64,000 nt of DNA from Persicaria tinctoria (Eukaryota; Streptophyta; Magnoliopsida; Caryophyllales; Polygonaceae): NCBI GenBank assembly GCA_037127255.1, contig JBANSL010000004.1, positions 13,957,967 to 14,021,966 on the forward strand. The letters run 5' to 3'. A program made the translations under genes and the position numbers. The first letter of the stretch is position 1, and every line of letters starts with the position of its first letter. This document shows, piece by piece, positions 1 through 9,937 of this stretch. The notes below the pieces were generated by a model. The model was given only the letters and a program-made list of their open reading frames with translations. It had not been told where the DNA came from and ran no database searches.

Positions 1-997
1 GATCAAGATTCCAACAAGAGCTCAAGAAACGCAGCAAGAATAAACAAGAAGACGCAAGAACTTAATCAAGATGATCAAGATCTTTCAAGAACGCAGCAAG
101 ATCACCAAGAACAGGACTGATCTTGATGTCAACAATAACAAGAACAACAAAGACTCGATAAAGATAGATAAAGACTCGAAATTGAATACAAGAATTGAAA
201 GACACGACCTGATATGGACTGAGTCGATCTATGTAGCACAAGATAAAGACCCCAGGCCTCCTCAGAGGGTAGGAACCAATACCAATGCCTACACAACCCG
301 CCTCTACAATCCGACACAATCAAGCGGACAACTTGAAGCACCAGAAGGGGGCTTGTGGATACTAGATTCACCAAGTCTTGCGAAGTTGATGAACGGCAAA
401 GCAAACCAAGCTAGATCAAACCAATTCGATGATCAACGAGCACAGCTCTAGTTGGATCAACAAGACACTCCATGTGTTTCACACAATTTGAGAGATCTAA
501 ATTCTATTCATAATGTTCTAGTTGAATTACAATAGAAGAACTCGGAATATATAGGCCACGCAGGGCTGTTGGGCCGAGTTAGATGATAGAATAAGATAAA
601 ACTAACATCTAATGGAAATATTAAAAATAACCTTAAAGTTTCCTAAAATAACTTAAGTATAAGAAATACTAAATAGGAAATAAATATAATGTTCCAAAAC
701 TTAACAAAATCCCGTCAAAACCAGCAGCAGCTTGCAAAGAATGTGGATTTCGGCCAATTTCGAGGTCGAATCTGGAAAAACCTTCAACAGCAAAGTTGTA
801 GATCTCTTCGTCCTCGTTCCAACAAGGTATGGCACGCCTCAATCCGATCAATATTGAATCCGTAGGACCCATTTTACAGAGACGTCGAAAAGCTGTCAAA
901 TGACTATGAACGAACCAAAACGTCATTTAATCCAAGCTTGCACCTTTGGATTTTCTCCCATGGTGGAGCCTTCTTCTTCCTCTTGAGGATGACTTCA
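1..997 (-). repeat. Probable Ty3-type LTR, minus strand, cut by window start
   Basis: Read on the minus strand, this begins TGAAGTCATCC at 997, the same kind of start as the palindromic element at 9938-11207 (TGATGTCATCC). It shares with it a purine-rich stretch of about 30 bases. A TATA-like box (TATATATT, minus) lies at 546-553, followed by a leader-like region running off the window. It also holds the phrase about measuring leaf-independent 'aaagttgtagatctcttc' type sequence (about 793-810) that I know from many plant LTR repeats. The open frames here (62-451 on both strands) show no domain I know. The 5' end, TSD and internal region are not visible, so the LTR call is an inference. Confidence 0.4.
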
Positions 998-1538
998 TTC
1001 TCACGACCTCGAATCATAGGTCCATCCCCAAGTATAGATGTGTCCGGAGGTGTCTTTGATGATGGCTTGGATGGTCCCGCATCAGAGTAGTAGGCTCCAC
1101 GGGCAGAATTGATTATGCAATCGAAAGGGTTCGGTACCCAATGCTCCCGGAGGAGTCCAAATGTGCTTGCAGCAGTCCATAATACAGAGGCATGCATCCA
1201 TGCGCACTGTTTGAGGTCGTTTGTGAAAAAGAGAATCACATTTCTGCACCCTTGCGGGTCGGGTGTCTAGAGTGCAATGATTTTCATCCGGGCATTCGTG
1301 GAGCCTACGAGTGGAAGGTTGATGATCTTCTACTTCAACATATTCGGTCATTCTTCGCCGATGTAAACAGATGTGACCACGTTGACGTGGCTCAAACGGC
1401 AGGAATAATAGTGAGGGGAGCAAATAAAGAGGTCGCCACCTTTCCATTCAATGAGTTAAAGATTAAAATAGTTCCGAAGACGAACTAAGAATAGTATGGT
1501 CGATATGAAGAAAAAATTATGTTGTTATCGATGTTGTA
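998..1538. other. Unassigned stretch with weak open frames
   Basis: Frames are open on both strands (minus 904-1239 and 1082-1447, plus 1192-1488), but none shows a motif I recognise. The plus frame ends in a hydrophilic tail at 1488. On the minus strand the frame just before the LTR start reads GDGPMIRGREN, which faintly resembles the C-terminal tails of Ty3 polyproteins, so this may be the end of an internal region belonging to the LTR at 1-997. That is a guess. Confidence 0.25.
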
Positions 1539-1640
1539 TTTGTTAGTTGTGGTAATGCGTCGAAGTATGGAATTTGTTAGTTTCAGTAATGCCTCGATGT
1601 ATGTAATTTGTTAGTTGTAGTAATGCCTCGATGTGAAATC
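1539..1640. repeat. 34-bp tandem repeat, three units
   Basis: Three consecutive units start TTTGTTAG at 1539, 1573 and 1607. Each continues with AGTAATGC/GGTAATGC and TCGA, and the unit is exactly 34 bp. Units differ at a few positions. It lies between the unassigned frames and the plant-mobile-domain fragment. Confidence 0.75.
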
Positions 1641-1800
1641 TGATCGTTATCTATGAAGTGAAGCGTTTGCATGTGATTGTTTGTTGTTGTGATCGGGTAG
1701 AAACCATCGAAAATAATAACGCAAACAATACGAAATACACAAATATAGCATACCCACAAAATACGAAATGTATGTCATAAACAAAGGGACGATAATGTAT

Positions 1801-2610
1801 CTACTGCAGAGATCGAATGTAGCCCATGAAATGCTCGTACATCTGGTCTAGCTGGGGATGCCCGACCAATGCCTGAATGGCATGGGTCATCTCGTCGACC
1901 CAGGCCTGGCGAGCAGCAGTCTCAGCATCAACCTCATCCCCATCCCCATCTGGTCCAATGTCGTCGTCTGGGTGGGTAGGCGCAGCCGGAGGAGCACTAG
2001 GTAGTACCACTGTCGTGGGCAACACATGACCTCGACTCTGTGACTGGAACCAAGCGAGGTAGTCAGCTGTGACGCCTCCCTGACAGCTCTCGATCGTCCT
2101 CCTGTGACCAGTGACAGGGTAGAATCTCTCATCGTCCTGAGCTGCCCAACGGTGGTGCTGCATGTCGAACGTCAAGATGTAACGCCTCTGCAGGCGAAAC
2201 GGGCGCTGCATGAAGGACGGAAGGATGACGGCCAATGGCTGCTCCTGCACGCGGCCAAACTGTTGGAGCACCCTGTCTGGCATGTACGGCTCAAAGATGC
2301 CACAGAATCTGAGGGTGCCTCGATAGGTGGAGGAGCGAAACTGACCAGCGAAATCCAAGTCTCTGTCGAAAGGCATCCACTCGACCTATGTTCAGAAAAT
2401 GATATAAGGGAAACAATCTTACTCGACATATGTAGTTAAAATCAAAGAAAGTTATAAACAGGTTACCTTATCGATGGTCATGCGCTCAAGCTGTGCTCGA
2501 AGCTTCTTCTCCCTCTTGCGCCTCGTCTTGTCGTTCCCCCTGATCTCGGCCGTCGACGGGTCGAACCGTGCCATGTATCGGGGATCATGATCAAATGCAT
2601 CCCTGTCCGA
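1801..2610 (-). pseudogene. Plant mobile domain (PMD) protein, C-terminal fragment
   Basis: On the minus strand, an exon from about 2610 to 2467 ends ERMTIDK before a GTAACC donor. An 81-base intron (2466-2386) follows. The next exon starts GTCGAGTGG at 2385 and runs to a TAG stop at 1803-1801. The core reads YRGTLRFCGIFEPYMPDRVLQQ followed by FGRVQ, which matches the end of the plant mobile domain (aminotransferase-like, MAIN/MAIL family). That domain occurs in host silencing factors and in many plant transposons. The tail is acidic and proline-rich (residues around PTHPDDDIGPDGDGDEVD). The first two-thirds of the domain is not readable upstream, where stops appear near 2660, so I call it a fragment. 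Its C-terminal 190 codons are open. It is tail-to-tail with nothing and head-to-head with the OTU-like fragment. Confidence 0.6.
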
Positions 2611-3010
2611 GCGAAGACGGCCCACAAAACAAGGTACCCCTTGTCGTCTTATCTTGGCACATGCCCTTCACATGCCTCCCTATGTACACCGAACAACCAA
2701 ATGGCGCACCTCAAGAGGCCATACTGGGCATGACATGCATCGGCAACCAAGATCATTTCGCAGCGGTGAGTGTGATCTCACTCCAACCATAAATTAACTA
2801 TCATTAATTACCCCACTTAACATTATACTATACTTTTTGCCCTTTTTGCAGATATGGTTACATCCCAACGCCCCTTTACCTCCTCCAGCGCATGAATGGA
2901 CGGCACACCATCACCCGAGTGTCAACGGATGGGATACTCCCTTCCAAGACCAATTTGATAGATTTAGAGCATTGCAGATTCAGGAAGGTCGCTCTCTACA
3001 CCATGTTTAG
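2568..3010 (+). pseudogene. OTU-like cysteine protease, C-terminal fragment
   Basis: Two exons are readable. The first ends AAGATCATTTCGCAGCG at 2765 before a GTGAGT donor. An 86-base intron ends TTTTTGCAG at 2851. The second exon (2852-3010) closes at TAG 3008-3010, and the phase is kept. The product reads PLVVLSWHMPF, then GNQDHF, then WLHPNAPLPPPAHEW and GWDTPFQDQFDRF. This order is what I remember of the C-terminal third of OTU-type cysteine proteases found in or near plant Mutator-like and other elements, where the H of the DHF/NHF segment is the catalytic histidine. The cysteine half is absent, or lies upstream where the minus-strand PMD fragment overlaps. No start codon can be trusted (ATG 2568 is only the first in frame). 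I treat it as a broken transposon passenger. Confidence 0.6.
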
Positions 3011-3215
3011 GAGTCATGAAAGTTGGAATTATCTGTGTCGTATTTGTTTGTTTTCTTTTCTATGAAGTTCAGAGTTGAAAGTTGAATGTTTGTTGTTATG
3101 AAGACGTAGAAACAATATAAAAAAAGCAATCGTTCGACCAAAACAAACATCAGTTGGCCCCATATCTAAATTTACAAACGGGTTTTAATGTTACATTTCA
3201 ACAAGAGTTGTTGTA
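3011..3215. other. Spacer, nothing recognised
   Basis: About 200 bases between the OTU-like stop and the stop of the minus-strand small gene. It contains only short A/T-rich text. The two genes converge here, so this is a shared 3' region. Confidence 0.4.
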
Positions 3216-3665
3216 TTAAATGGAACAACTACCGACCGACTCTTCAGGAATGTTTGGGTATATACTAATCTGCACCTGCTGGAACGCATATGTCGTCATC
3301 AGATCTTGGGCAGGGCACACTACTGTATCAACTGCATACTCTGCTACCCTGCGACAGCGCGACGGAGACATGTCGTCGTACAAAACGACCAGGATATCCG
3401 TTATCTGCTCAATCATCCGTGTATAGTACGATGCAGGGTCGTCGTCGCAGTCTTGACACCCGAACTGCAACTGTGTTGACCTCTCCAGGATACGATAAAC
3501 CTGCACAGAAAGTAGATTGCATCGAAAATAATGTGTATAGTTCATATGCTTGCAGTTGCAAGCATCCTCCTTAGGCGGACGAGGGTGTCTCCCCACTTCA
3601 ACAACGAAATAGGTTCCATCATTGAACTTGGCATATTTGACAAAGGAATTTGGGCTTGATGCCAT
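3216..3665 (-). CDS. Unrecognised small protein, divergent partner of the B3-like gene
   Basis: An uninterrupted minus-strand frame runs from ATG 3665-3663 (MASSPNSFVKYAKF) to a stop at 3216, 149 codons. I chose this ATG rather than the upstream one at 3761 because a minus TATA-like box (CTATAAATA, 3715-3707) lies between them, though the implied leader is very short. The product has a Cys-rich patch (DACNCKH) near residue 32 and FGCQDCDDDPASYYTRMIEQ near residue 75. The rest is mixed alpha/beta-like sequence with no family I know. A CTGTGCAG at 3505-3498 on the minus strand could be a splice acceptor, but I see no matching donor that improves the product. It faces away from the B3-like gene across a dyad array. 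Function unknown. Confidence 0.45.
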   Translation of the reverse strand: MASSPNSFVKYAKFNDGTYFVVEVGRHPRPPKEDACNCKHMNYTHYFRCNLLSVQVYRILERSTQLQFGCQDCDDDPASYYTRMIEQITDILVVLYDDMSPSRCRRVAEYAVDTVVCPAQDLMTTYAFQQVQISIYPNIPEESVGSCSI

Positions 3666-3706
3666 TACGTGTGTTTCGTGTATGCCAATAACGCAAAATG
3701 TTGGTG

Positions 3707-3827
3707 TATTTATAGATGGCGTAATTAGCAACGTCCAATTAAACGATGTAACAACGTCCAATTAAACGTTGCTGCAACGTTTAATGTAACGTTTGTTAGC
3801 AACGTCATATTTGGCGTTGTATAAAGG
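3707..3827. promoter_or_regulatory. Bidirectional promoter filled by four phased dyads
   Basis: A minus-facing TATA box (TATAAATA, 3714-3707) and a plus-facing one (TATAAAGG, 3820-3827) bound a 92-base gap. The gap holds four inverted repeats at 3729-3748, 3752-3771, 3775-3795 and 3800-3819, starting 23, 23 and 25 bases apart. The consensus is CAACGTC-N6-GACGTTG; the fourth is adjacent to the plus TATA box. The plus box serves the B3-like gene (ATG at 3918) and the minus box the unrecognised small gene (ATG at 3665). The layout is what an operator for a dimeric DNA-binding protein would look like; that role is inference. Confidence 0.7.
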
Positions 3828-3917
3828 AGGCCTCACAAAAAACGAGAAAGGATTTCTCACTATAAATTACCCCATGCTAGGGTCGAAATTACAACATCTC
3901 GTTTGACAGAAGAAGAG

Positions 3918-4381
3918 ATGGCGGCCGGTAGCACACCAAGACCTTTCTTCTCAGTCACAGGGAGTGGCCCTAGGGATTTTTTCTGGTGGGTAGAAGACGT
4001 CTCGCTCACAGAAATACTGGTAAGCCCCCTTCTGTCTCACATCCGATTTACAACGGACCCAACTCATTAAGTAGATCTTGACATCTGCAGCCTCTGCCTT
4101 CCAACTTCGAGGAAGAATACGGGCTGGGGGGCGTCGAAAGAATAACGCTGACTAATGGGCCAGGGAGGAGAGGCACCAGCATCCGGGTAGAGCGCAACAG
4201 CTCCGGGGCACTCTGGCTCGCACAAGGATGGAATACGTTCGCGAGATCGCGTGGCATGCGGGTAGGCGCGGGTTTGATGTTTAGCTACTTAGGCAACGCT
4301 CGCTTCCGGGTCGTCGTAGTGCCGCCGAAAATGTTTCACCATCAGAGGAAGAGAACAACAATGATTTCCGCTGAGGTGTGA
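3918..4381 (+). CDS. B3-domain-like DNA-binding protein, two exons
   Basis: Exon 1 (3918-4019) starts MAAGSTPRPFFSV and ends TEIL before GTAAGC. A 71-base intron ends CTGCAG at 4090. Exon 2 (4091-4381) keeps phase 0, starts PLPSNFEEEYGL and stops at TGA 4379-4381. The spliced product has 130 residues. It shows the B3 order: a PRPFF start, then LPSNF (usual IP..F), then ITLTNGPG...TSIRVER as the central strands, then ALWLAQGWNTFARSRGM with the conserved W...GW..F, then VGAGLMFSYLGNARFRVVVV, where the family usually has GD.LVF.Y.G...F.V.VF. The usual D after VG is A here, and the tail MFHHQRKRTT is basic. It is about one B3 domain long, like short REM-type proteins. The gene follows a TATA box and a four-dyad array and has no in-frame break. 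The intron is at the short end for plants. Splicing is predicted from GT-AG signals only. Confidence 0.65.
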
Positions 4382-4647
4382 CATGGCAGCGACCCGGAAA
4401 AACTTATTTACTAAGTTATTTATGCTGTAATCGTCTATCATCAATATGAAAAATGAGGCAGTCTATAAGTTTTCATGTAACGTGTTTTTCCCTGAAATAA
4501 CCACAAATCATATTTGAAAACCCTCCGCGAGGGGCAAAACGCTCCAACAAAATAAAAGATGCAGCATCGCACTAAGTTTTTGCCAACATCCTACCCAACA
4601 AAAATAAAGATAATAGAACTTCAAAGTTGATCCAAGTGTTGCTGGTA
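4382..4647. other. 3' flank of the B3-like gene, nothing recognised
   Basis: It holds the likely 3' end of the B3-like transcript; ATGAAAAATG near 4445 could act in poly(A) choice. No other gene, repeat or motif is seen. The minus-strand frame at 4508-4783 is not gene-like. Confidence 0.4.
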
Positions 4648-4817
4648 CAAACGTCAGACTTAACGTTGTCTTTATTGTAAGTTCTAAGTGTTGCAACGTT
4701 GTATTGAACGTTGCTTTCTGGCCCGACGAGGCCCACTTTAGCAACGTCGGATTAGACGTTGCTAAAGTGTCCGACCCGTCCAACTTCCTTCAATTCACAA
4801 CGTTGTGTAGGATAAAT
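4648..4817. repeat. Second array of the CAACGTC dyads (left half)
   Basis: Dyads of the same consensus lie at 4648-4668, 4694-4713 and 4742-4761, spaced 46 and 48 bases apart (twice 23-24). A partial copy starts at 4798. The array is interrupted by the LTR insertion (TSD AAATG 4814-4818) and resumes at 11656. Confidence 0.75.
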
Positions 4818-7295
4818 GTGTAACGGCCCGGGATTATGATTCCCGGGTTACGTTTCGAGGGATGAAACCCCTCGTTAGGATCTTGCGCCCCGAGTACAGG
4901 TTGAAGGTTTGAAATTCTATCATAACATTTTAAAGTGGGATTTCATACCCAAAATTCGAAGGGATCGTTGGAATCCCCGGGGAAATCCCCTGTACCTGTC
5001 ATAAGTCTAAGCGTGGAAAACCAAAGGTTACACAAATAGCGGAAGTAAAGCATAATACAAAGGGGTGCCACGGCAGGGCCGGGTCAAACTATGATCAACC
5101 ATTCAAATTTGAGACATAATTAAATTGGTGAAGTTGGAATCTCAACTCTCTTTCCGCCATGTTAGACCCAACGGTCATGGACTCAAATCAGCATCAACAG
5201 TAGTAAGCATAACGGATACCTAAAAAAATTTGATATGGGGCGGGATCAGATCGATGCCCACTTTAGCTCTGCATCCCAACCCTAAGCACACATATATGCT
5301 ATACCTAATAAAGATGCTTCTAGATGCAAGACGGAATATTAACACACTAACATGCCCCTAAGATCAAGTGCATAATAATAATAATAAGGCCTTAGCACAA
5401 AATACCAAATGGTATATCCCTCTCCTACCTCCACCCCCTTCCGATAGGGCGGAGACTGGCCAGCTCGTGAATGCATTCATTCATAATCGGGGGGCACGCA
5501 TGCCTAACCCGTTCCACAATAAAGCCCACAGGCATAATATAAGGAAGTCCATGACTCGATTGACTCAGGGTACCCGATGAGGCTGGGCTACCCTATGACC
5601 CTAGCAAAGACTCTAGGACTATCACAGATAACGGCCGTTCTGTTTACATACACATAAAGAAATAGAATGCTCAACGATCGATGCAACCTAGAATGGTACT
5701 ACATGGCATGCTGATCATGAATGCAAGCACCTAGTATATCATGCACCTAAAGCAGGGAATAGCTCTATTCAATCTGAGTAAGCTCCGAAGAGACTTACCT
5801 GGCGGTGCAGAACAGCAAGGCAAGCATTATAATAGATTAAAGATCACCTAGATACATATCAGAACACATATATAAGTCTACGTCTCATCATCCAAGCACT
5901 CAAGCATATCATTCAACGAGAATAGCAACCATATCACAATCATCGTTCCATCAAGTTCAACCATTCATCATATTGCCACATTCCACAAGACCATATCATT
6001 CTCATCATTCCATTCAGTCACATTCATGTATTTGCCATAATATATCCGCAAAATAATCCGCATATCACATATATCAAGTTCATCATATTCATCATATCTC
6101 GAAAGTATAAATTAACGCTACACAAGTCTAACACTTCACCATGCCATTAGTCAATCAATCATGCCATTAGTACACACCAATCATGATATTAGTCAACCAT
6201 CTACATCAATCATGCTAGTTAGTCACCGATCACATAATTCCCGAGTTAGTCCCGAAACCCGTTTTGAAAACCGAGTTGACTAGTTAGAAATTCCGTCATT
6301 GGGAGATGTTCATCAAATTCCTTTTTCTAAAATCCAAGTCTCATAAGATTATTTCTGTTTTAATCACCATAGTATCATACCTTTAAATCTCAATAATAAT
6401 ATTTTATATTCTAAATCTCCATTTATATTAGATAATATTTTAAATACCACTTATTAACACTTTCGTAAAATATTTTCAAATCCCTTAGAATTCCCAATCA
6501 TTTCTATTTAATAAAGTTAGCCCTTAATGGAATTTACGAACTTCCCTCATTTTATAAAAATTACAACCTGGCCCCTTTATTTCGTTATTTACCAAAACCG
6601 ACCTCCCTTTTTAAAACAAGCCCAATTCCGTTGCTTTTGTTTTCTGAGAATGAAAAGGTCCAACAAAATACTCTTTGCTTTGAAAAGGGAAAGGCCCAAA
6701 AATCAGATGAAACTAGTACTTTTCCCGAACCATGTTCGGGTTTTTTTCGATATATTTTCGATCGAACGTCAATTTTCAACCAATATACTTCTCACCTTGT
6801 TGTTCTTCGAAATCTTTGGTTGTCATGGTGAATTATATCAAACTCCCAAACTATATTTCATACCATGAAAAATAACAACTCGACCCAAACTATATCAAAC
6901 TCCCAAACTATATGAAACTATGTTAATTAAGATGCAAGCTACATTGAATCCAAATACACATGATCCGTAACAATTCCGTCCTTCACAACAAACTAAAGAC
7001 TTTTACTCAGCACATTTCACAACACGGGCATGAAAAAAAATATGGCCATAACAACAGCAATGACATGAGTTAAACAGATCTAACAGCTACGCCATGAAAT
7101 AAGTATGGTTATAAGAACATCAATCAACCAACACAACTCAACATTAATAAGCATTAATCCCGAATTCCAATCCCAATTCCTCTCTCAATTTCTCCTCTTT
7201 TTTTTGTTCAATCTCAATCTTCGGGTTCGCAGCCAGGGGAGATGATGACGGGCGGCAGAGTGCCAAGCTCTGCCGGCGGGAGCCCCAGGTTTCTG

Positions 7296-7441
7296 ACGGC
7301 GTTGCAAACAGGATTAAGGAGCTGGTTCATTTTTTGGCTGCATAGTCGGTCGCGTTGCAAACAGGATTAAGGAGGGGAAGTTCACTCTTGATGGTGCTGA
7401 CTACTCCTTGCCCATCAACAACCATCTGAATAGTCTCCATG
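7296..7441 (+). pseudogene. Captured exon of aldose 1-epimerase (galactose mutarotase)
   Basis: 7348-7441 reads GRVANRIKEGKFTLDG then ADYSLPINN and NSLHG, directly before a GTATAT donor-like site. This is the well-known N-terminal stretch of plant aldose 1-epimerases, GRVANRI...GKF.L.G..Y.LP.N...NSLHGG. The catalytic histidines would lie further on and are not present. A second partial copy of the GVANRIKE coding bases lies just upstream (7296-7319), so the fragment is partly duplicated. No other exon of the enzyme is seen nearby. It probably came in as a transposon passenger, but I could not define the ends of the carrier. Confidence 0.75.
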
Positions 7442-8574
7442 GTATATATCATTCTAATTCATTTCAGGTTTCAACCTATATAAATTCGCTCTATGAATAT
7501 AGTGTTTACAATATCCACAGCTTGTTTTTAGTCATATACAATTAACATGTTAGTAACATTAGAGTTTTCACCGTTCATAATCACCAAAAATACACTATAC
7601 TGTGAGCATCAATCGTTTTGTAGCATGCGTCTGTCTCGAGTCAAGAAGCCTTAACTCAATCTTGTCTGTAAGTTTGATTCCTCAAAATTGCATTTCAAAA
7701 TGTTATTTCAAAACCATAAATTCAGACAAATTGATTTCGGGAACCACTAATCTTTTTTTCTCGTGATTCTTTCTATGGCATTTCATCAAACAGGTAGAGT
7801 GCATGACTAAATGGTACTTCAAAACCATAAATGTCAGGAGCTTTTATTCGTCTAAACTTTATATGTAATCAAATACATGTAACTTCCTGAAATTGAAACC
7901 CCTAAGGCCCTAACCCCTAATTGAGTTTGAGTTGAGCCAAAATTATCAACCTCGGATTGAACTCAAATACCACATTCAATCTAACCAACAAATTGAGTCA
8001 GAATTCATGAAATTGAAAGAAGTAAATTTTGACAAAACTGAAAACTGAAAATGGAATAAGGTGAATACCTCTTTTGATGAATTTTCTAGTTATTTCTAAA
8101 ATCTAGATCAATGACAAAAAAAAAAGAGGGCGTTAAGGGTGCATACCAATTGCCCTCCTCCTGGCGCTGACTGATTCCGCTCGTCCAAGATTCCAACGGC
8201 GAAGCGAGAATAGGCGAGTGGAGTTCTAGTAGAGCGAAGGCCATGCGGCAAATCCGAGCAAAGAATTCATATTGGATCCACGCGAGGGAGGCCGTGGATC
8301 TGGTAGAGCGACGGTCCGACGGTTACGGTTGATAGTAGAGCAACCGTCCGGCGAGAGGAGATGCGAGGGAGGTCGTGGATCTGGTAGAGCGGCGGTTCGG
8401 CGGAGAGGAGATGCGAGGGAAGCCGTGGGGGTGCGGCGCGGCGAGGGACCTCCACCTTCTCCGGATCTGGGTGCCCCGACCTCGAATCCGAGCGAGGGAG
8501 ATGAACGGATGTGAGCGAGACTGTGATATCGATTGTGGAGCGGCAATGAAGCTGATGTGAGGGATAGGGATGTG

Positions 8575-8750
8575 CAGAAAAACCCGACACGACTGACCCG
8601 ACACGAAACCGGGGCGATATGACACGAAAAAACACGACACGAAAAGGACACGACACGATAATGACACGAACCGTGAAAACACGAAAATTAATGGTTCGTG
8701 TATGGTTCGGGAAAATCTCGTTACCGGATACCCGGCACGAACCATCGAAC
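8575..8750. repeat. Cluster of GACACGA-type short motifs
   Basis: About a dozen degenerate copies of GACACGA/ACACGAC and a few inverted TTCGTGT copies follow TAGGGATGTGCAG at 8565-8577. Such clusters are typical of the subterminal parts of hAT-like elements. I did not find the matching opposite end, so this may be one end of a truncated element. Confidence 0.4.
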
Positions 8751-8829
8751 CGTTTATTTTTATTTTTTAAAAAAAAATATAGCGAGCTGTGTATTTAATA
8801 TATATTAGATGTAGTTAATTAGGATCACT

Positions 8830-8935
8830 AAGTCATGATAGCTCAATTGGTTGGCTGTGTGGGGAGAGTTTCAAAAGAGACTTGGAGTGGTGGGTTCGAA
8901 TCCCATTACTTCCTAATTTTTTGTGTAGGGTAAAA
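8830..8935 (+). repeat. SINE-like tRNA-derived sequence
   Basis: TGATAGCTCAATTGG (8836-8850) fits the RNA polymerase III A box. GGGTTCGAATCCC (8892-8904) fits the B box, 50 bases on. The T stem pairs, but the seven bases on each side do not form an acceptor stem, so this is not a working tRNA. A tRNA-derived SINE head is the simplest reading; its 3' end is not clear. Confidence 0.55.
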
Positions 8936-9937
8936 GGCTGAAAATTTGGCTTCATAGAAGGACACGTGGCACAATATTTTGTGAAGACATTGCTTCTAAA
9001 ATAATAAGTATAAGGGGTGGATATTAACAAAAATAGGCCCAATTTAATTGCCTTTGATTTTAAAACAAAAACCAGCCCAAGAAAACAGGCCCAATTTTGG
9101 ATCCCCACCAAGTGAAATCTGAATGTTGTTTTAATGAGCTAAGCCGGCTTTTTTTTAAATAATTTCATGAACCGGGTCAGTTTTTAAAAGAAAAGGACTA
9201 AACCGAACCCATGGAGTACTGTTCATCGCCCCTCACCTCCGCTCCTGTGCGAGAACAGAAGGAAAGGAAGGAGGGTCGCGCCTCGCCTGAGTCCCCTCGC
9301 CTCACCCCGCTCTCGAGTCACGCTCCCCGACAACTAACCCCACAATAACAAGGAGAACAGAATCGAACGAGGAAAGGGAGGAGAGAATTCGGAGCTCACC
9401 GGGGTTCGAGGTTTCACCGGGCTTCGATTGGCTTCGACGGAGGCTCGGGGCTGCGCTTCTCGGCCTGGGGTGAAAAGAAAGAGATTAAAGGTGGAGCCTT
9501 GAGACATTTTAGAGTGAGAGGAGGAGGAAGTAAGCTCACCGCCTGGAATCGAAGAAATCGAGAAAGCGGGGGAGAAGAAGGCCTCGGCAGCGGCGCGAGG
9601 AGCTCCTGGGCTGGTCGGCTTCGCTTCGGCCAGGAACAAGGTGCTCGGGGTACCCAGTTGCCGGCCAGAATCAAGAGGATTGTGGCGGATGCTGCTGCTG
9701 CGTTCTCGGGGAAGGAGGAGGTGCTCTGGTGGTGGTGTCGGCGGGAACAGGGAGAAAGGAGGCGGGGCTTGACTCATTAGGGGAAATAGCCAAAGATGGG
9801 TGTTTGTTTGCAACCAAGAGTGTGAAGAGGGAGTGGAGTGTGGGTAAGGTTCTGTGGGTTGTGGGTTTTGGACTCAATTTAAAAAGGAAGTGATCTCCCC
9901 CTGTTGTTGTTTGCTGTTGCGATGGGGCAGGGGAGGT

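Noticed and set aside
71..451. 126-codon plus frame at the window start
   Set aside because: Hydrophilic, compositionally odd, lies in LTR-like leader sequence and overlaps a frame on the other strand.
3729..3819. CRISPR array
   Set aside because: Repeats are 20-bp dyads with 3-5 base gaps, no spacers of 25-40 bases, and the DNA is eukaryotic.
8226..8745. Three overlapping minus-strand frames of 129-141 codons
   Set aside because: Ser/Pro/Arg-rich readings of a GC-rich repeat and of the GACACGA cluster.
8830..8910. Functional tRNA gene
   Set aside because: A and B boxes are good but the acceptor stem does not pair and the D/anticodon arms are irregular.
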